Source of the DNA: CAZFLD01 sp964519835
Lineage (GTDB): Bacteria > Spirochaetota > Spirochaetia > DSM-27196 > CAZFLD01
DNA: 34,877 nucleotides
Direction: 5' to 3'
Assembly (NCBI GenBank): GCA_964519835.1
Contig: CAZFLD010000047.1
Location: 1-34,877, forward strand
Below, one piece after another: positions 19,001-27,225 of this stretch. How positions within the stretch are numbered: the stretch's first letter is position 1; each line of letters starts with the position of its first letter. Below the pieces are notes generated by a model. The model worked only from the letters and a program-made list of their open reading frames with translations. It was not told the origin of the DNA and searched no databases. The translations under genes were made by a program, and so were the position numbers.

Positions 19001-21613
19001 CTACTCCGACAGCAACGCTGCGAGTGTTTCGAGAAAGGTTCTCACCAATCGGCGCGAGGCCACGCTCTCCGGCAGGTCCGGCTCCGACCCCCGGCCGATA
19101 GAGTCGACAATCGAATTCATTCTCTCGAGAGTTGCGATCTCCGCGAGCTCCCGTTCTTCTTCAACCAACGCGTCGAGGTAGACTTGTGTCTCGGTGTAGA
19201 GGTCGGGGTAGTCGGCGCGGACCTCGGTGGAATTGAGAACGCGTAGAAGCACAAGCTTGGTTGCGAGGAGGTCGGTTGTATCCGTGCTGTCGCCCGCCGT
19301 GGCCGGTGCAGGCCCATCCGAGCCAATCCGGGCAAGCGCGCGATCGATCGACTGCACTACGTCGACGTAGCGGTTCTGTGCGGCGGAGACCTCTTGTTCC
19401 AGCGACGTCACTTGTGATTCCAGGCCGGTGATTTTGTCTTCGAGCCGGCCGATCTGAGCTTCCGCGTCGGCCGCGGCGTCTACGAAGGCGACTCTGTCCA
19501 CCGCCGAGCGCAGGCGATAGCCCGTGTCCAAGATGTTGTCGAGTATAGACGCGTTTATGTTGGGCAAAAGGCCGAGAACCTGCCTATAGGCGGAGGCGGC
19601 CTCTTGATAATTCGCTCCCGTGTACAGGGCGTTGGCGTTTTCGATTGCATCCGCCAATGCGCGTGAGTCCACCATTTCCGCGGTCTCCGAGAGGGCCTCT
19701 ATCCGGGAAAAAGCGGCGCCGGCGGCCGGAACCCGGGCCAACGCGGCGCGGTACAACTCGGTTGCGGCGCCGATGTCTCCGGCCTCCTCCAATTCCTGTC
19801 CCTGCCGGAGCAAGGCGGCTGCCTCGGAAACGAGGCTTGCTGTGGCGACGAGGTCTATGTCCACCAATCCCACCGCAGCCGCTTCGAGGCTCACCAGTCG
19901 ATCCAGGGAGTCGAGGAGAAGAAGCTCGACTTCGCTGCGGTTGGCCAGACTTGGAATGGGTGACCGGGCCCCGTCGTTGACGGCGCGGCGAATAGAAGAG
20001 AGGGAGACGCGGGCAGCGTCGAAGTCGCCCACTTGGATGCGTGAGAGCAGGGTGTCGTACTGGTTGGTAAACTGTTCAAGCGCAGCGCCGGCGGCGGTGA
20101 AGGTACCCTCGAGGGTCGCGAGTCGCTCTTCGGCTTCGGCCAGCTCAGCGACGGCACGGTCGCGCGCCGCCGCCGTCTGTTCGGCCGCCGCCAGCGCGGT
20201 CTCCACTTCGGCTTGCGTGGCAGCGGCCGCCTCTTCGGCTTCCCGGCGGCGCGCCTCGGCCTCTTCGGCCTCCCGGCGGCGCGCCTCGGCCTCGGCAACG
20301 GTGGCACGTGCCGCGGCTTCCGCGGCGGACGTTGCAGCCTCCGCCTCCGCACGCGCCGCCTCGGCATCCGACTCAGCCTGTTGTGCCCGTGCCAGTGCCG
20401 CCGTCAAGTCCGCGCGTGCGCCGGAGAGCGCCGCTTCGGCTTCGGCGACAGCCGTCTCAGTGGTCGCGAGCTCTGCCAGCGTGGCGGCGAGATCCGATTG
20501 GGTTACATCCAGCGTTGCCCGAGTCGTGCCGAGTTCGCCTTCCGTCGTCGAAAGGGCGGACTCGGTGGCGGCAAGCGCGGCCCTGGTGTCCGCCAGATCG
20601 GCGTTGGTTGCGTTGAGCTCGGTCCGTGTGTCTTCGAGCTCGGCTTGGGTTGTGTCGTGTTCCGCGAGGGCGGCCTGCTGCGCCTCGACGGCGGAGGCCG
20701 CCGCCGACTGCGCCTCTTCGAGGCGTCGTTGAAAGTCGGCGCGGATCTGGGCCACTTCGGCGTCGAACTCGGATATAAGCGAGGCTCGCTCGCTCTCCAG
20801 ACGCGCGGTCTCTTCGGCGAGCTGGGCGTTGAGGGCCTCCGCCTCGGCGGCAAACTCCTCTTGAAGCTCAGCACGCTCGGCGGCGGCGTCGTCCAGCTCG
20901 GCCTGAAACGCCTCGATCTCGGCCGCGAACGCAGCCTCCTGCTCCGCTATCTCCGCCTCGGCCGCGGCACGGGCCGCCTCGAGCTCGGCTTGTAATTCGG
21001 CGGTCTGCTGCGCTTCCAGTTGCGCGACCTGCGTATCGATTTCCGCCGCGGACAATCCGGCAGCCTCCAGACGAAGGCGCTCAGCTTCGAGCTCCGCCTC
21101 GAACTGCGCTCGAAGTTGGGCCTCCCGCGACGCGATGATCTCGTCGGTCTCGTCTTGGAGCCGTTGCCGCTCGGCGGTCGCCTGAGCGAGACGTCCTTCG
21201 ATGCCGGCGATCTCTTGATCCTTGGCCGACAGTTGGGCGTCGGCCTCCGCTTGGAGCGCATCGAGGAGCTCGCCTTCGACGGACCGGATGAGCCGGCGCT
21301 CGGAAACAAGCTCCTGTTCCTGCCGACCAAACAGTTCAAAGGCAAGGTAAATACCCGCCGCTATGAGAATCGCGGCAGCAATGTTGACAGCAAGGACAAA
21401 CACCCACCCGCGTTTTCGCGGCCGAATCTGCAGGGCCTTGTCGTCGAGGCGGAGTTTGTTCTGCGATACAACGGCCTGTATCTGCGCACTTATTTGCGCT
21501 CGCTCGTCTTCGCTTATGCCGTCGTCGTCCTCTTTGAGCTCTTCAGCCTTGAGGACTCTTAGATGAGGATGACGAGAGACAAAATCGAGGGCTCGTTTAT
21601 ATAGTCCGGACAC
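19001..21613 (-). CDS. Membrane-anchored coiled-coil protein with TPR-like region (870 aa)
   Basis: A GTG at 21613 starts the frame (M-S-G-L-Y-K-R). Residues 1-68 are charged and end in R-P-R-K-R, followed by one transmembrane helix (about 70-93). The positive-inside rule places the N-terminus in the cytoplasm and the rest in the periplasm. Residues about 97-505 form an extreme Ala/Glu/Gln/Arg-rich coiled coil, with a 10-residue unit (E-A-R-R-R-E-A-E-E-A) present twice and a Thr-rich heptad-like stretch. Around 590-690 are two TPR-like helical hairpins, then a second short coiled coil (about 714-748) and a helical C-terminus. It could be an envelope-spanning structural or cell-shape protein. 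No enzymatic motif is visible. It converges on the lipoprotein gene (12 nt between stops) and diverges from the cyclase gene. Confidence 0.8.
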   Translation of the reverse strand: MSGLYKRALDFVSRHPHLRVLKAEELKEDDDGISEDERAQISAQIQAVVSQNKLRLDDKALQIRPRKRGWVFVLAVNIAAAILIAAGIYLAFELFGRQEQELVSERRLIRSVEGELLDALQAEADAQLSAKDQEIAGIEGRLAQATAERQRLQDETDEIIASREAQLRAQFEAELEAERLRLEAAGLSAAEIDTQVAQLEAQQTAELQAELEAARAAAEAEIAEQEAAFAAEIEAFQAELDDAAAERAELQEEFAAEAEALNAQLAEETARLESERASLISEFDAEVAQIRADFQRRLEEAQSAAASAVEAQQAALAEHDTTQAELEDTRTELNATNADLADTRAALAATESALSTTEGELGTTRATLDVTQSDLAATLAELATTETAVAEAEAALSGARADLTAALARAQQAESDAEAARAEAEAATSAAEAAARATVAEAEARRREAEEAEARRREAEEAAAATQAEVETALAAAEQTAAARDRAVAELAEAEERLATLEGTFTAAGAALEQFTNQYDTLLSRIQVGDFDAARVSLSSIRRAVNDGARSPIPSLANRSEVELLLLDSLDRLVSLEAAAVGLVDIDLVATASLVSEAAALLRQGQELEEAGDIGAATELYRAALARVPAAGAAFSRIEALSETAEMVDSRALADAIENANALYTGANYQEAASAYRQVLGLLPNINASILDNILDTGYRLRSAVDRVAFVDAAADAEAQIGRLEDKITGLESQVTSLEQEVSAAQNRYVDVVQSIDRALARIGSDGPAPATAGDSTDTTDLLATKLVLLRVLNSTEVRADYPDLYTETQVYLDALVEEERELAEIATLERMNSIVDSIGRGSEPDLPESVASRRLVRTFLETLAALLSE
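20231..20290 (-). repeat. 30-bp tandem repeat, two copies
   Basis: Positions 20231-20260 and 20261-20290 are the same 30-mer with one mismatch (t/c). They encode the duplicated E-A-R-R-R-E-A-E-E-A unit in the coiled coil, which suggests length variation by slippage in register with the frame. Confidence 0.85.
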
Positions 21614-21728
21614 GGTTGTTGTTTCTTATCTGATTTCGATTGCCGACGCTTCCGCCACGGTATTATACCGAGCCGATGCTTCTTGCAAAAGGAATACGTT
21701 CCCGGGAGAATGGGGCTCGGCGAAAGCG
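21614..21728. promoter_or_regulatory. Divergent promoter region of coiled-coil and cyclase genes
   Basis: This 115-nt spacer holds the perfect palindrome CGGTATTATACCG (21658-21670). Read on - it contains TATAAT (21667-21662), placed to give the coiled-coil gene a leader of about 40 nt. Read on + it contains TATTAT. A weaker + pair, TTGCAA (21683-21688), 17 nt, GAGAAT (21706-21711), could serve the cyclase. The palindrome over the -10 could be a repressor site. All assignments are by eye. Confidence 0.35.
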
Positions 21729-23387
21729 GTGAAGATTCGATATAAGATCGTTCTTGTTGTCCTGCCCCTGGTCCTGACTCCGTTGGTACTAAGCGGCCTC
21801 ATAGCTTCATTATCGGCGCGAAACGGTATAACCGGCGTTGCGACGCGTTTTTTGCGCTTCAAGGCGGACCAGATACTCACGTACGCTGAGGGTCAGTGGG
21901 CCCTTATTGTGGAAGACGGCCGCCAAGACCAGCCGCTCTTTCGCGATGCTGTGACAAACGCTATTGCCTCCTTTGCATTGAGCGTTATTCGAAGCGATAC
22001 GGAGCGGATTCTGCTCATCGGTCGCGACGGAACACCCGCGGCACCGGTGGGCAACTACGAGCCCGGCCCGGACGACGTAGCCGCCGTGCGGACATTTCAC
22101 GAGTCCGGCAACAACGGGTGGGTTGAGCTGACCCTTCAGGAGCGCCCATACGTTGCGCACGTGGCGCCCTTTGAACCGCTGGGCTGGACGGTCATCGTCG
22201 CGGAATTGGAGGAAGCGTTCTATGCCGCCAGCAATCAGATTGTCCAGCAGATGGCCGTTATCTTAGCGGCCTCGGTGGGGCTGGCCTTGTTATTACTGCT
22301 GGTGTTTTCGGGCTACCTAACCCGGCCGTTGCGCTCGCTCCTCAATGCCATGACAAGTATCATATCGAGTAGCGACCTAAGCCAGCGGGTAGAGGTATTG
22401 TACAACGACGAAACCGGTCGCTTGAGCCACACCTTTAACCTTATGATTTCCGAGCTCGAGAAGGCATACGAGAGTGTAAAGAGCTACGCCCTCAAGGCAG
22501 CGGTTGCACAAACCAAAGAACACAAGATTAGAACCATCTTTCAGAAGTACGTTCCAAACAACGTGATCGATCAGTTTTTTAGCAATCCCGAATCGATGCT
22601 AATCGGCGACAATCGGGAGCTGGCGGTCTTGTTTTCCGACATACGATCCTTTACGACCATTTCCGAGTCACTTGCCCCCGACGCCTTGGTTGAAAGCCTC
22701 AACTACTATTTTAAGTTGATGGTTGACTCGATCATGAGTCGCGGTGGTGTGGTGGACAAGTACATTGGTGATGCCATCATGGCGTTCTACGGCGCCCCGG
22801 TCCGGCGCGACGACGATGCTCTTCAGGCTACCGACGCAGGTCTCGATATGCTCGAACGACTCGAGGATTTCAACGTGTGGCAGGCTCAAAAGGAGCGTCC
22901 ACCCTTTAAGATCGGTATCGGCATCAACTACGGCATCGTTACGGTGGGAAACATCGGTAGCGAACAAAAGATGGACTACACGGTCATCGGAGATATGGTA
23001 AATGTGGCGTCCCGCCTAGAGGGGCTAACCAAACGGTATCAGGAAGGACTTCTCGTAAGCGAAGAGGTAAAAAACAACTTGCGCGGAACGTTCCCAAGCC
23101 GCCTTATGGATAGGGTTACCGTCAAAGGAAAAACCAAAAGCGTCGGCGTGTTTGCCGTCAAGCGCACACTGACGGATGTTGAAACCGAGGCATGGGAAAC
23201 CCACAACCAGTCTATGGAAGCCTTTTTCTCGCGGGACTTTTTCCGCGCCGTTCAGGGCTTTGAGCGGGCCTCCGAGCTCTTGGGCGGTGACAAGGCCGCC
23301 GACGACAAGGCACAATACTGCCGCGCCCTGATAGCCGAGCCCCCGGACAACGAGTGGACGGGCGAAACAACCATGCAGGATAAGTAG
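21729..23387 (+). CDS. Membrane class III adenylate cyclase with HAMP domain (552 aa)
   Basis: It makes cAMP from ATP at the membrane. The start is GTG 21729 (M-K-I-R-Y-K-I-V). Domains: TM1 (about 7-29), an extracytoplasmic sensor of about 145 residues (Cache-like by position), TM2 (about 175-197), HAMP (about 198-250), a linker helix and the cyclase domain (about 295-475), then a helical tail. All catalytic residues are visible: metal Asp304 (F-S-D-I-R-S-F) and Asp348 (D-K-Y-I-G-D), adenine-selecting Lys344 and Asp422 (I-G-D-M-V-N), and transition-state Asn425 and Arg429. The Lys/Asp pair indicates ATP rather than GTP. YchF follows after 4 nt, so the two are probably one transcription unit. 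The ligand is unknown. Confidence 0.93.
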   Translation: MKIRYKIVLVVLPLVLTPLVLSGLIASLSARNGITGVATRFLRFKADQILTYAEGQWALIVEDGRQDQPLFRDAVTNAIASFALSVIRSDTERILLIGRDGTPAAPVGNYEPGPDDVAAVRTFHESGNNGWVELTLQERPYVAHVAPFEPLGWTVIVAELEEAFYAASNQIVQQMAVILAASVGLALLLLLVFSGYLTRPLRSLLNAMTSIISSSDLSQRVEVLYNDETGRLSHTFNLMISELEKAYESVKSYALKAAVAQTKEHKIRTIFQKYVPNNVIDQFFSNPESMLIGDNRELAVLFSDIRSFTTISESLAPDALVESLNYYFKLMVDSIMSRGGVVDKYIGDAIMAFYGAPVRRDDDALQATDAGLDMLERLEDFNVWQAQKERPPFKIGIGINYGIVTVGNIGSEQKMDYTVIGDMVNVASRLEGLTKRYQEGLLVSEEVKNNLRGTFPSRLMDRVTVKGKTKSVGVFAVKRTLTDVETEAWETHNQSMEAFFSRDFFRAVQGFERASELLGGDKAADDKAQYCRALIAEPPDNEWTGETTMQDK

Positions 23388-23391
23388 AGAT

Positions 23392-24480
23392 ATGAACATC
23401 GGTATCATTGGTCTGCCCAAGTCGGGAAAGACCACCATCTTTAACGCGCTTACCGGCCTCGATGCCGAAGTCGCGGACTATGCCTCCGCCAAGATCGAGC
23501 CGAATGTGGGTGTGGTGGACGTTGGCGATCCACGTGTCGATCGCCTGTCTGAAATGTACCAACCCAAGCGCACGATCTACGCCACAACCGAGTTTATCGA
23601 CTTTGTAACGGGCCCAGGAAGGGGCGGCGGGGAAAAAGGCGGCGGCATGTTCTCCGGGGAGGGCATCGGACTTATCAAAAATGCCGATGCGCTCCTGGTC
23701 GTGCTTCGCAACTTCGACAATCCTGCGCTCAACGAGGTGTACGGCGAGCCCGATCCCCGGCGCGATCTCGAGGCCGTGACCTCCGAGCTTTTGCTTGCGG
23801 ATCAAGTCTTGGCCGAGCGTCGCCTCGAGCGCCTCGAGGGTGACCACAAGCGTGGCAAAAAAACCTCGCAATCGCAGGCGGAAGAGAAGCTTATGCGTCG
23901 TGTTGTCGAGCAACTCGAGGGCGGCAAACCCATCCGGGGTATGGAGCTCACCGACGACGATAAGGCCATTTTGAGCGGCTTCCGCTTTCTCACGGAGAAG
24001 CCGGTCCTTGTGGTCCTCAACTCCGAAGAGGGCAATTACGGCGAAGATGAGCAAACAAGTGCAGCCCTCGAGAAAAGCTTCCCGGTCATCGAGTTTGCCG
24101 GCAATTTCGAAATGGAGCTCTCACGCCTCGACGAAGAAGATGCCCCCGCGTTTATGGAGGACATGGGCATTACCGAGTCCGCGCGCACGCGACTGACAAG
24201 CTTCGCCTATCGTCTTCTCGGCTACATCAGTTTTTTTACCGTCGGAGAAGACGAGGTTCGCGCCTGGACCATCTTGGACGGCGAAAACGCCCAGGAGGCC
24301 GCCGGCACCATCCACACTGATTTGGCCAAGGGCTTTATTCGCGCGGAGGTGTTTAGCTACGAGGATCTTATGTCCGCCGGATCGGAGAAGGGCGTGAAGG
24401 ACAAGGGACTCTTTCGGCTGGAAGGCAAGGAGTACCGCGTCAAAGACGGCGACATCCTCCACGTGCGCTTTAACGTGTAG
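23392..24480 (+). CDS. ychF: YchF/OLA1-family P-loop NTPase (362 aa)
   Basis: A ribosome-associated TRAFAC-class ATPase/GTPase of the Obg superfamily, usually linked to stress and translation. The length matches the family (about 363). G1 is G-L-P-K-S-G-K-T-T (residues 7-15). A helical insert (about 130-200) and the C-terminal TGS-like DUF933 domain follow, with the family hallmark F-F-T-V-G-x-D-E-V-R-A-W and the ending D-G-D-I-L-H-V-R-F-N-V. The N-x-x-E motif is N-S-E-E. Differences from the common form are P-K-S-G-K-T-T instead of P-N-V-G-K-S-T, and a G3 region reading D-F-V-T followed by a Gly-rich stretch, where D-I-A-G is normal. It may be a divergent paralogue. It sits 4 nt behind the cyclase gene. 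Confidence 0.88.
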   Translation: MNIGIIGLPKSGKTTIFNALTGLDAEVADYASAKIEPNVGVVDVGDPRVDRLSEMYQPKRTIYATTEFIDFVTGPGRGGGEKGGGMFSGEGIGLIKNADALLVVLRNFDNPALNEVYGEPDPRRDLEAVTSELLLADQVLAERRLERLEGDHKRGKKTSQSQAEEKLMRRVVEQLEGGKPIRGMELTDDDKAILSGFRFLTEKPVLVVLNSEEGNYGEDEQTSAALEKSFPVIEFAGNFEMELSRLDEEDAPAFMEDMGITESARTRLTSFAYRLLGYISFFTVGEDEVRAWTILDGENAQEAAGTIHTDLAKGFIRAEVFSYEDLMSAGSEKGVKDKGLFRLEGKEYRVKDGDILHVRFNV

Positions 24481-24516
24481 ATAGGCTCGCGCCGCCGGGG
24501 CGGGTGGCGGAGGCGT

Positions 24517-26025
24517 CTACGCTGAGCGCGCCGATTTATCCACAGTACCCGTGGCGCATGCCATAATCCGCTCCTCGGTCAGTTCATCGCGGTCGAGCTT
24601 TCCGGTAATTTGTCCCTCGAACATAACAATCACTCGGTCGGACATTGCAATAATCTCTGGAAGCTCCGAAGAAATCAGGATGATACCCATACCCGTTGCC
24701 GCAAGCTCGCGGACAATGTGGTAGATCTCTGCCTTGGCGCCCACATCCACGCCGTGAGTAGGCTCATCCAGAATAAGTACCTGCGGCTCGGTTGCCAGCC
24801 AGCGGGCAAGAACGGTCTTCTGTTGGTTGCCGCCGCTCAAACTGCTAACGGGGTTGTCCATTGATCCGAGCTTGATACTCAAGCTCTTGGTAAAGTCCTC
24901 AACCACTTGCCGGACCCGGCCATAGTCGATCAGGCGGCTCGGACGCCTCATCCGGGGAAGATTGGCGAGGCTCACGTTGAAGTGGATCGGCATGCCGATA
25001 AAAAGCGACAGCTTTTTCCTGTCTTCGGGTAGCATTGCGATGCCGTGTTTGATTGCCTGCTGCGGGCTCTTGAACCGCACTTGCTTTCCGTTGTAAAAGA
25101 CTCGTCCCGACTCAAAGCCGTCCGCGCCGAAGACGGCGCGGCAGACCTCACTACGCCCGGCGCCGACCAAACCCGAGAATCCTAGTATCTCTCCTTCGTG
25201 GAGAACAAAGCTAACATCCTTGAAGCGGCCGCCGGTAAGCCCCTCCACCCGAAGTCGCTCCGCACCGATCGTATGGCGTTCGCCTCTTTCGCGGCGTAGC
25301 TCCCGTCCGACCATCATTTGAATGATGCCGTCCACCGAGGCATCGGACCGGTCCTGGGTGCCTACGTAGTGGCCGTCGCGGAGCACGGTGATCCGATCAG
25401 AGATACGGAGTACCTCCTCGATCTTGTGGCTTACGTAGATGACGGAAACACCTTCGCTCTTGAGGTTTTCGATCACCTCGAAAAGCCGTTCGGATTCTGA
25501 TTCGGTAAGGGATGAATTCGGCTCATCCATGATGATTAGTTTCGCGTCTACTTCGAGGGCTTTTGCGATCTCTATCAATTGTCGATGGGAGATGGACAGG
25601 GTGTCGAGGATGGCGAGGGGGTTTACGTGCAGTCCCACGCGCGCAAGGACCTTGCGAGTCTCCTGCTCCAGTCGTTTCCAGGGGATTAGTCCCCCGGGAA
25701 CCCGGATGCGTCCGGTATAGACGTTCTCGATCACATTCAACGATGGAAGCATGGACAGCTCTTGGTGAATAACCGAGATGCCGGCATCCATGGATTCGCT
25801 CGGCGACGAGAAATCAACCACCTTGCCGTCAAAGGTGATTATGCCCTCGTCCTTGAAGACGATGCCGCCGAGTATCTTCATAAGCGTGCTCTTTCCCGCG
25901 CCGTTTTCTCCGACCACGGCATGAACCTCGCCCCGGCGCACCTCGATCGGCACTTTGTCCAAGGCCTGAAGTCCGCCGTAGCGCTTCGAGACTCCCTCTG
26001 CTTTTAGGAGAAGCTGTTTATCCAT
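24517..26025 (-). CDS. CUT2 sugar ABC transporter, double ATPase subunit (RbsA/MglA type)
   Basis: It powers sugar import by hydrolysing ATP at the permease. Two fused ABC domains are visible. NBD1 has Walker A G-E-N-G-A-G-K-S-T, signature L-S-I-S-H-R-Q, Walker B I-I-M-D-E-P and H-loop V-S-H. NBD2 has the degenerate Walker A G-A-G-R-S normal for this family, an intact L-S-G-G-N-Q-Q signature, I-L-D-E-P, and I-S-S in place of the H-loop, also family-typical. The ATG at 26025 has a GGA about 9 nt upstream; ATG 26034 is an alternative. It is the third gene of the operon, 85 nt after the binding-protein gene, with a strong stem-loop between. Its NBD1 aligns end to end with the ATPase domain of the divergent kinase. 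The sugar cannot be named. Confidence 0.95.
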   Translation of the reverse strand: MDKQLLLKAEGVSKRYGGLQALDKVPIEVRRGEVHAVVGENGAGKSTLMKILGGIVFKDEGIITFDGKVVDFSSPSESMDAGISVIHQELSMLPSLNVIENVYTGRIRVPGGLIPWKRLEQETRKVLARVGLHVNPLAILDTLSISHRQLIEIAKALEVDAKLIIMDEPNSSLTESESERLFEVIENLKSEGVSVIYVSHKIEEVLRISDRITVLRDGHYVGTQDRSDASVDGIIQMMVGRELRRERGERHTIGAERLRVEGLTGGRFKDVSFVLHEGEILGFSGLVGAGRSEVCRAVFGADGFESGRVFYNGKQVRFKSPQQAIKHGIAMLPEDRKKLSLFIGMPIHFNVSLANLPRMRRPSRLIDYGRVRQVVEDFTKSLSIKLGSMDNPVSSLSGGNQQKTVLARWLATEPQVLILDEPTHGVDVGAKAEIYHIVRELAATGMGIILISSELPEIIAMSDRVIVMFEGQITGKLDRDELTEERIMACATGTVDKSARSA

Positions 26026-26056
26026 AGCACGCATTCCGTTTGCTCTTGTAGGAAGA

Positions 26057-26085
26057 ACGCCGCACGGGGTTTCCCCGTGCGGCGT
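26057..26085 (-). terminator. Strong intercistronic stem-loop between binding-protein and ATPase genes
   Basis: A perfect 13-bp stem (ACGCCGCACGGGG with its complement) closes a 3-nt loop. No run of U follows on the - strand (TTCTTCC), so full intrinsic termination is doubtful. Its place right after the binding-protein stop fits a 3'-end-stabilising or attenuating hairpin that keeps binding protein in excess over ATPase. Confidence 0.6.
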
Positions 26086-26110
26086 CTTGGATTGTGTTCG
26101 ATCCGTCGCC

Positions 26111-27166
26111 TTAGTAGTTGATCTCGTCGATGTTGTCTTGGGTCACAAAGCGTGAGTAGGTCAAAAGGCGGCCTGCCGGAGGCACCACTCCACCAACCAG
26201 GTAGTTGTACAGCCTGATGGCCGGGTCATGTCCCTGGGCGTAGGGATTCTGACCGATTGTTCCGGTGATGGTACCGTCTTCGACCATTTCCATCGTTTCG
26301 GGAATGTAGTCGTAGCAGATGATGGTGATCTCACCGGCCTTGCCTTGATCCTGCACGGCGTTTCCGGCGCCAATCTGACCACCGGCGGCAACAAAGACAC
26401 CGTTGAGGTCGGGATTGGAGTTCATAAAGTCAACTGTCTGGCTGTAGGCCGTGTCGTTCTGGTCGAGTGTTTCCACCTGCCCCACGATCTCCACATTTGG
26501 CGCATTTGCTTCCAGTGCTTCGATAAAACCGAGCCGCCGCTGCTCGTGACCTTCGACGGAGAAAAAGCCGGTCATGACTGCGACCTTTCCCTCACCGCCG
26601 AGCTCTTCGGCCATGACCTCGCCGGCGCGTACGCCCTGCTGATAGAGGTCCGCACCGACAAAAAAGAGCCGGCCGTTCTCGGTTGTGGTCTCCACGTTGA
26701 AGGTGGCCACGGGAACACCTCGCTCAACCGCGCGATTGATAAAGGGCACAATCCCGCTGTCGCCGGCGATGGTCGCAATTGCGTCGTACTCTTGAACGAG
26801 GGCGTTTTCGATCGCCTGTCCAAACACGTCTGCAGTGTGCTTGTCACCCGGCGGTACGATCCAGTCAACTTGGGTGTTGTACTCTGAAAGCGTTTCTGCC
26901 GCGTCGAGTGCACCTTGCTTGACCGGAACCCAAAACGGGTTGTTCTCGAGGCCGAGAATCGCGATCTTCAACGGCTCATCCGGCATCTGGTCGATGGGCC
27001 CCACCACTCCCTGGTCCTCAGGAACCGTTTCGCTGCCGAACTCAGGACCCGGCGGCAGCTCACGACCCCCGTCCCTGTCCGGCTGGCCACCGGCGAACAA
27101 TCCCTGGACGAAAACCAAAGCGAGAATCGTGAAAAACACGATCATCGTCTTCTTAGATAGCCTCAT
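26111..27166 (-). CDS. CUT2 sugar ABC transporter, periplasmic binding protein (RbsB type, 351 aa)
   Basis: It captures a sugar or related ligand in the periplasm and delivers it to the permease. The signal peptide is M-R-L-S-K-K plus a hydrophobic core and L-F-A-G-G; there is no lipobox Cys, so it is soluble or uncleaved-anchored rather than a lipoprotein. After an acidic Pro/Gly-rich linker the mature part shows the Peripla_BP_4 pattern: K-I-A-I-L-G-L, N-P-F-W, D-A-I-A-T-I-A-G-D, V-P-V-A-T-F-N, G-E-V-M-A-E-E-L-G, and a late I-G-Q-N-P-Y-A-Q-G. The ATG at 27166 has a near-perfect AGGAGGT ribosome site. It lies 59 nt behind the permease gene. The ligand cannot be called from sequence alone. 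Confidence 0.93.
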   Translation of the reverse strand: MRLSKKTMIVFFTILALVFVQGLFAGGQPDRDGGRELPPGPEFGSETVPEDQGVVGPIDQMPDEPLKIAILGLENNPFWVPVKQGALDAAETLSEYNTQVDWIVPPGDKHTADVFGQAIENALVQEYDAIATIAGDSGIVPFINRAVERGVPVATFNVETTTENGRLFFVGADLYQQGVRAGEVMAEELGGEGKVAVMTGFFSVEGHEQRRLGFIEALEANAPNVEIVGQVETLDQNDTAYSQTVDFMNSNPDLNGVFVAAGGQIGAGNAVQDQGKAGEITIICYDYIPETMEMVEDGTITGTIGQNPYAQGHDPAIRLYNYLVGGVVPPAGRLLTYSRFVTQDNIDEINY

Positions 27167-27225
27167 AACTACCTCCTATAATTTTTCCGAGGCGTATACC
27201 ACGCCCCATGGAGCCAAATTGATGC

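Noticed and set aside
20231..20290. Tandem repeat considered as part of a CRISPR-like array
   Set aside because: Only two contiguous units without spacers, and in frame within a coiled coil.
19620..20995. Frames of 370 and 260 residues on + inside the coiled-coil gene
   Set aside because: Ser/Ala/Arg or Gly/Leu low-complexity products that mirror the repetitive heptad codons of the real - strand gene.
24481..24516. Possible bidirectional terminator between ychF and the ABC operon
   Set aside because: Only a short GC-rich imperfect repeat without a T-run. Too weak to call.
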